A stretch of 17,877 bases of DNA from the NCBI GenBank assembly GCA_023396415.1, contig JAEWWJ010000121.1, forward strand, positions 1-17,877, in the 5' to 3' direction. The notes below the pieces were generated by a model. The model was not told where the DNA came from, made no database searches, and saw nothing but the letters and a program-made list of their open reading frames with translations. The DNA is from Bacteroidota bacterium (GTDB lineage: Bacteria > Bacteroidota > Bacteroidia > Bacteroidales > F082). Numbering within the stretch: position 1 is the first letter of the stretch; each line of letters opens with the position of its first letter. The position numbers and the translations under genes are program-made. Positions 15,917-17,877 of the stretch are shown here, piece by piece.

Positions 15917-16600
15917 TTATAACGAATTGAATGATTGTTTATTGCTGATAGAAGCGATGTTGCCATCAATGATTTGAACGCGCCGATCGGCCATGAGCGC
16001 CAGCTGCTGGTTGTGCGTTACGATGAGAAATGTTTGGTTAAATGATTCGCGGAGCTGAAAAAACATTTCATGCAGCTCGGTGGCCGATGCCGAATCGAGG
16101 TTGCCCGAGGGTTCGTCAGCCAAAACAACACTTGGACGGTTCATCAAGGCGCGCGCCACAGCGATGCGTTGTTGCTCTCCACCCGATAGTTCTGATGGTT
16201 TGTGAGATGCCCTATCGCGAAGGCGAAAAAAATCGAGCAATTCTTCAGCGCGTTTTTCGGCTTCTTTTTTCGATTTTTTTGCAATATAGGCCGGAATGCA
16301 AATGTTTTCAATCGCAGTGAATTCAGGTAAAAGGTGATGAAATTGAAACACAAAACCAATTTCGGCGTTTCTAAATTTCGATAGGGCTTTGTCGGTCAGT
16401 GTTTGCACTTGAGTGCCACCAATGGTAAGCGATCCGGCATCAGGTTTCATCAAAGTACCGATAATTTGCAGCAATGTTGACTTGCCCGCGCCTGATGCAC
16501 CAACGATAGAAACAATCTCTCCACGTTCGATTTGAAGGTTTATATTGTTCAAAACGTGTAAGTTGCCAAATTTTTTTGATATGTTTTCAACCTGAATCAT
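15917..16600 (-). CDS. lolD: ABC transporter ATPase, LolD-like
   Basis: 227 residues, usual LolD length. Walker A GASGAGKST (34-42), Q-loop Gln86 in GFVFQFHHLLPEFTA, signature LSGGEQQRIAVARAL (138-152), Walker B VVLADEPSGNLDS (158-170) and switch His196 in VTHN are all intact. The LLPEFTAIENI and EPSGNLDSASA wording places it in the LolD/MacB/FtsE group. Known role of LolD: it powers release of outer-membrane lipoproteins from the inner membrane with LolC/LolE. No permease partner lies in the window, so LolD is the best label but another member of this group is possible. The TPR-array gene follows it on the same strand. Confidence 0.88.
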   Translation of the reverse strand: MIQVENISKKFGNLHVLNNINLQIERGEIVSIVGASGAGKSTLLQIIGTLMKPDAGSLTIGGTQVQTLTDKALSKFRNAEIGFVFQFHHLLPEFTAIENICIPAYIAKKSKKEAEKRAEELLDFFRLRDRASHKPSELSGGEQQRIAVARALMNRPSVVLADEPSGNLDSASATELHEMFFQLRESFNQTFLIVTHNQQLALMADRRVQIIDGNIASISNKQSFNSL

Positions 16601-16619
16601 GGAAAATATTCGTGAGCTG

Positions 16620-16627
16620 CAAATGTA
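16620..16627 (-). promoter_or_regulatory. Candidate -7 box for the lolD-TPR unit
   Basis: On the minus strand this reads TACATTTG, matching TAnnTTTG, and ends 19 bases before the lolD ATG. TTG at 16652-16654 (minus) lies 24 bases upstream, at the edge of the known spacing range. Confidence 0.45.
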
Positions 16628-16648
16628 AACAAATCAAGCGATTTGAAG

Positions 16649-16688
16649 CAGCAACGCTTTCGGACCACCGATAAGGTGGCAGTTGCTG
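16649..16688. repeat. Nested inverted repeat in the lolD-sucC intergenic region
   Basis: An outer 7-bp arm pair, CAGCAAC (16649-16655) with GTTGCTG (16682-16688), encloses an inner hairpin CCACC (16665-16669), loop GATAA, GGTGG (16675-16679). The internal loops are 9 and 2 bases. It sits between the two outward-facing promoter boxes and has no direct T run on either side. It could be a small structured RNA, a terminator remnant or a protein site. Confidence 0.5.
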
Positions 16689-16775
16689 GGTCAATATCCG
16701 TTGTGCGGTTTTGTTTCACTTAAAAAGAAATGAAACAGTAGTTTTAGAAACAAAAAACACAATCTTTTTAGTGCC

Positions 16776-16809
16776 TTGAAGCTGGATTGCGCAAAATATT
16801 CTATTTTTG
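16776..16809 (+). promoter_or_regulatory. Candidate Bacteroidota promoter for sucC
   Basis: TTG at 16776-16778 and TATTTTTG at 16802-16809 match the TTG/TAnnTTTG pattern with a 23-base spacer, the upper end of the range reported for Flavobacterium. The box ends 29 bases before the sucC ATG. Confidence 0.55.
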
Positions 16810-16838
16810 GTCATTACAAATTAGAGAACACAATTGTT

Positions 16839-17877
16839 ATGAATTTACATGAGTTTCAAGGAAAACAAATTTTAAGCGGATATGGTGTGTCCGTCCCTTT
16901 TGGTATTGTTGCCGAGTCGCCCTCAAAAGCTGTTGAAGCTGCCAAAGAGATACAAAAAAAGACCGGTTCCGAACGCTGGGCTGTGAAAGCTCAGATTCAT
17001 GCCGGTGGCCGTGGCAAAGGCGGAGGAGTGAAAATTGCAAAATCTATTGAAGAGGTGGAGCGTTATACTGACGAAATCATTGGTATGATGTTAGTTACGC
17101 CTCAAACTTCTGCTGAGGGTAAGCTGGTAAGAAAGGTGTTGATTGAGCAAAATATCTATTACCCTGGGCCTTCTCCGGTATCTGAAATCTACATGAGTAT
17201 TTTGCTTGACAGGGCCACCGGACGTAATATGATCATGTATTCACCTCGTGGAGGAATGAATATTGAGCAAGTTGCCGAAGAAACACCTGAAGAAATTTTT
17301 ACTGAAGAAATCAATCCTAAAGTTGGGATTCAAGCTTTTCAAGCACGCAAAATCGCCTTTAACCTCGGTCTTTCGGGTCTTGCCTTCAAAGAAATGGTAA
17401 AATTTGTAATGGCTTTATATAAAGCTTACGAAGGTTCAGATGCCAGTTTGTTTGAAATCAACCCGGTGATAAAAGCTGCCGACGATCGCATTTATGCGGC
17501 CGATGCAAAGGTTACCATTGACAACAACGCGCTCTACCGTCAAATTGAAATTGCCGGAATGCGCGATCTGAATGAAGAAGATGCCATGGAGGTGGAAGCC
17601 GGTCGTTTCGATCTGAATTATGTGAAGCTCGATGGTAATGTCGGCTGCATGGTCAATGGCGCCGGCCTGGCGATGGCTACTATGGATATGATCAAAATGT
17701 CGGGTGGCGAGCCGGCTAATTTCCTCGATGTTGGAGGTTCGGCCAATGCTAAACGCGTTGAAGAAGCTTTCCGCATCATCTTAAAAGATCCTAATGTGAA
17801 GGCGATTTTAGTAAATATTTTTGGTGGAATTGTGCGTTGCGACCGCGTAGCACAGGGTATCGTTGATGCATACCACA
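16839..17877 (+). CDS. sucC: Succinyl-CoA synthetase (ADP-forming) beta subunit, 3' end beyond window
   Basis: 346 codons are present and the frame is open at the window edge; about 50 residues are probably missing compared with the usual 390-400. It opens with MNLHEFQGKQIL, then the ATP-grasp domain with VKAQIHAGGRGKGGGVK (Lys50 and the glycine-rich loop) and LFEINPV. The CoA-ligase-type domain then begins with LDGNVGCMVNGAGLAMATMD, GGEPANFLDVGG and VNIFGGIVRCD, all near-identical to E. coli SucC. An extra NIYYPGPSPVSEIYMS-type segment sits between the strands of the ATP-grasp part. Known role: interconverts succinyl-CoA and succinate with nucleotide phosphorylation in the TCA cycle, together with SucD, which should lie outside the window or elsewhere. 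Confidence 0.95.
   Translation, partial: MNLHEFQGKQILSGYGVSVPFGIVAESPSKAVEAAKEIQKKTGSERWAVKAQIHAGGRGKGGGVKIAKSIEEVERYTDEIIGMMLVTPQTSAEGKLVRKVLIEQNIYYPGPSPVSEIYMSILLDRATGRNMIMYSPRGGMNIEQVAEETPEEIFTEEINPKVGIQAFQARKIAFNLGLSGLAFKEMVKFVMALYKAYEGSDASLFEINPVIKAADDRIYAADAKVTIDNNALYRQIEIAGMRDLNEEDAMEVEAGRFDLNYVKLDGNVGCMVNGAGLAMATMDMIKMSGGEPANFLDVGGSANAKRVEEAFRIILKDPNVKAILVNIFGGIVRCDRVAQGIVDAYH

Noticed and set aside
1..17877. Mobile element, phage, toxin-antitoxin, CRISPR or tRNA genes
   Set aside because: No transposase, integrase, terminal repeats, regular spacer array or tRNA-like cloverleaf was seen; gene order looks like ordinary chromosome.

Overview
The window reads as chromosomal DNA of a member of the Bacteroidota that has a type IX secretion system (T9SS). 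The signs are two proteins ending in T9SS type A sorting domains, a Bacteroidota-style B12 uptake locus, several upstream boxes matching the phylum's -7 element (TAnnTTTG), mostly absent Shine-Dalgarno sequences, and moderately AT-rich DNA. I cannot fix the order or genus. I see no mobile element, phage gene, CRISPR array, tRNA or rRNA.

Bases 1-6013 (+ strand) are a cobalamin-controlled surface operon. It opens with a cobalamin riboswitch whose 5' edge is cut by the window, followed by two overlapping hairpins that could form an attenuator. Then come a T9SS-sorted beta-propeller protein, a second T9SS-sorted protein of unknown function, a BtuB-type TonB-dependent receptor that overlaps its upstream neighbour by GTGA, a YncE/BtuG-like beta-propeller lipoprotein, and an OsmC-family protein. 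The likely shared job is catching B12 at the cell surface and passing it through the outer membrane. No inner-membrane BtuCDF transporter is present here. A NUDIX hydrolase of the CoA-pyrophosphatase type (- strand) converges on the OsmC gene.

Bases 6993-8745 (+) hold a tight clpS - nfeD - floA cluster with 3-4 base gaps: an N-degron adaptor for the Clp protease, then the classic NfeD/flotillin membrane pair. A clear intrinsic terminator at 8767-8807 ends it. A long RelA/SpoT homologue (8831-11023) follows. Its (p)ppGpp hydrolase site is degenerate, while its synthetase, TGS and ACT regions look intact. A 55-residue membrane protein lies just downstream.

Bases 11251-16600 (-) carry a class V PLP-dependent aminotransferase/cysteine-desulfurase-like enzyme as its own unit, and a two-gene lolD - TPR unit. 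The TPR protein is exported, 1011 residues long, and made of about 15 repeats of roughly 58 residues plus a separate C-terminal domain. A divergent intergenic region (16601-16838) with a nested inverted repeat leads to sucC (+), the succinyl-CoA synthetase beta subunit, cut by the window end.

Most genes are recognisable housekeeping or uptake functions. The parts most worth a second look are the B12 locus with propeller proteins attached by two different routes, the hydrolase-dead RSH protein with a basic RLRD motif, the TPR array protein, and the Cys-x-Cys variant of the class V aminotransferase.
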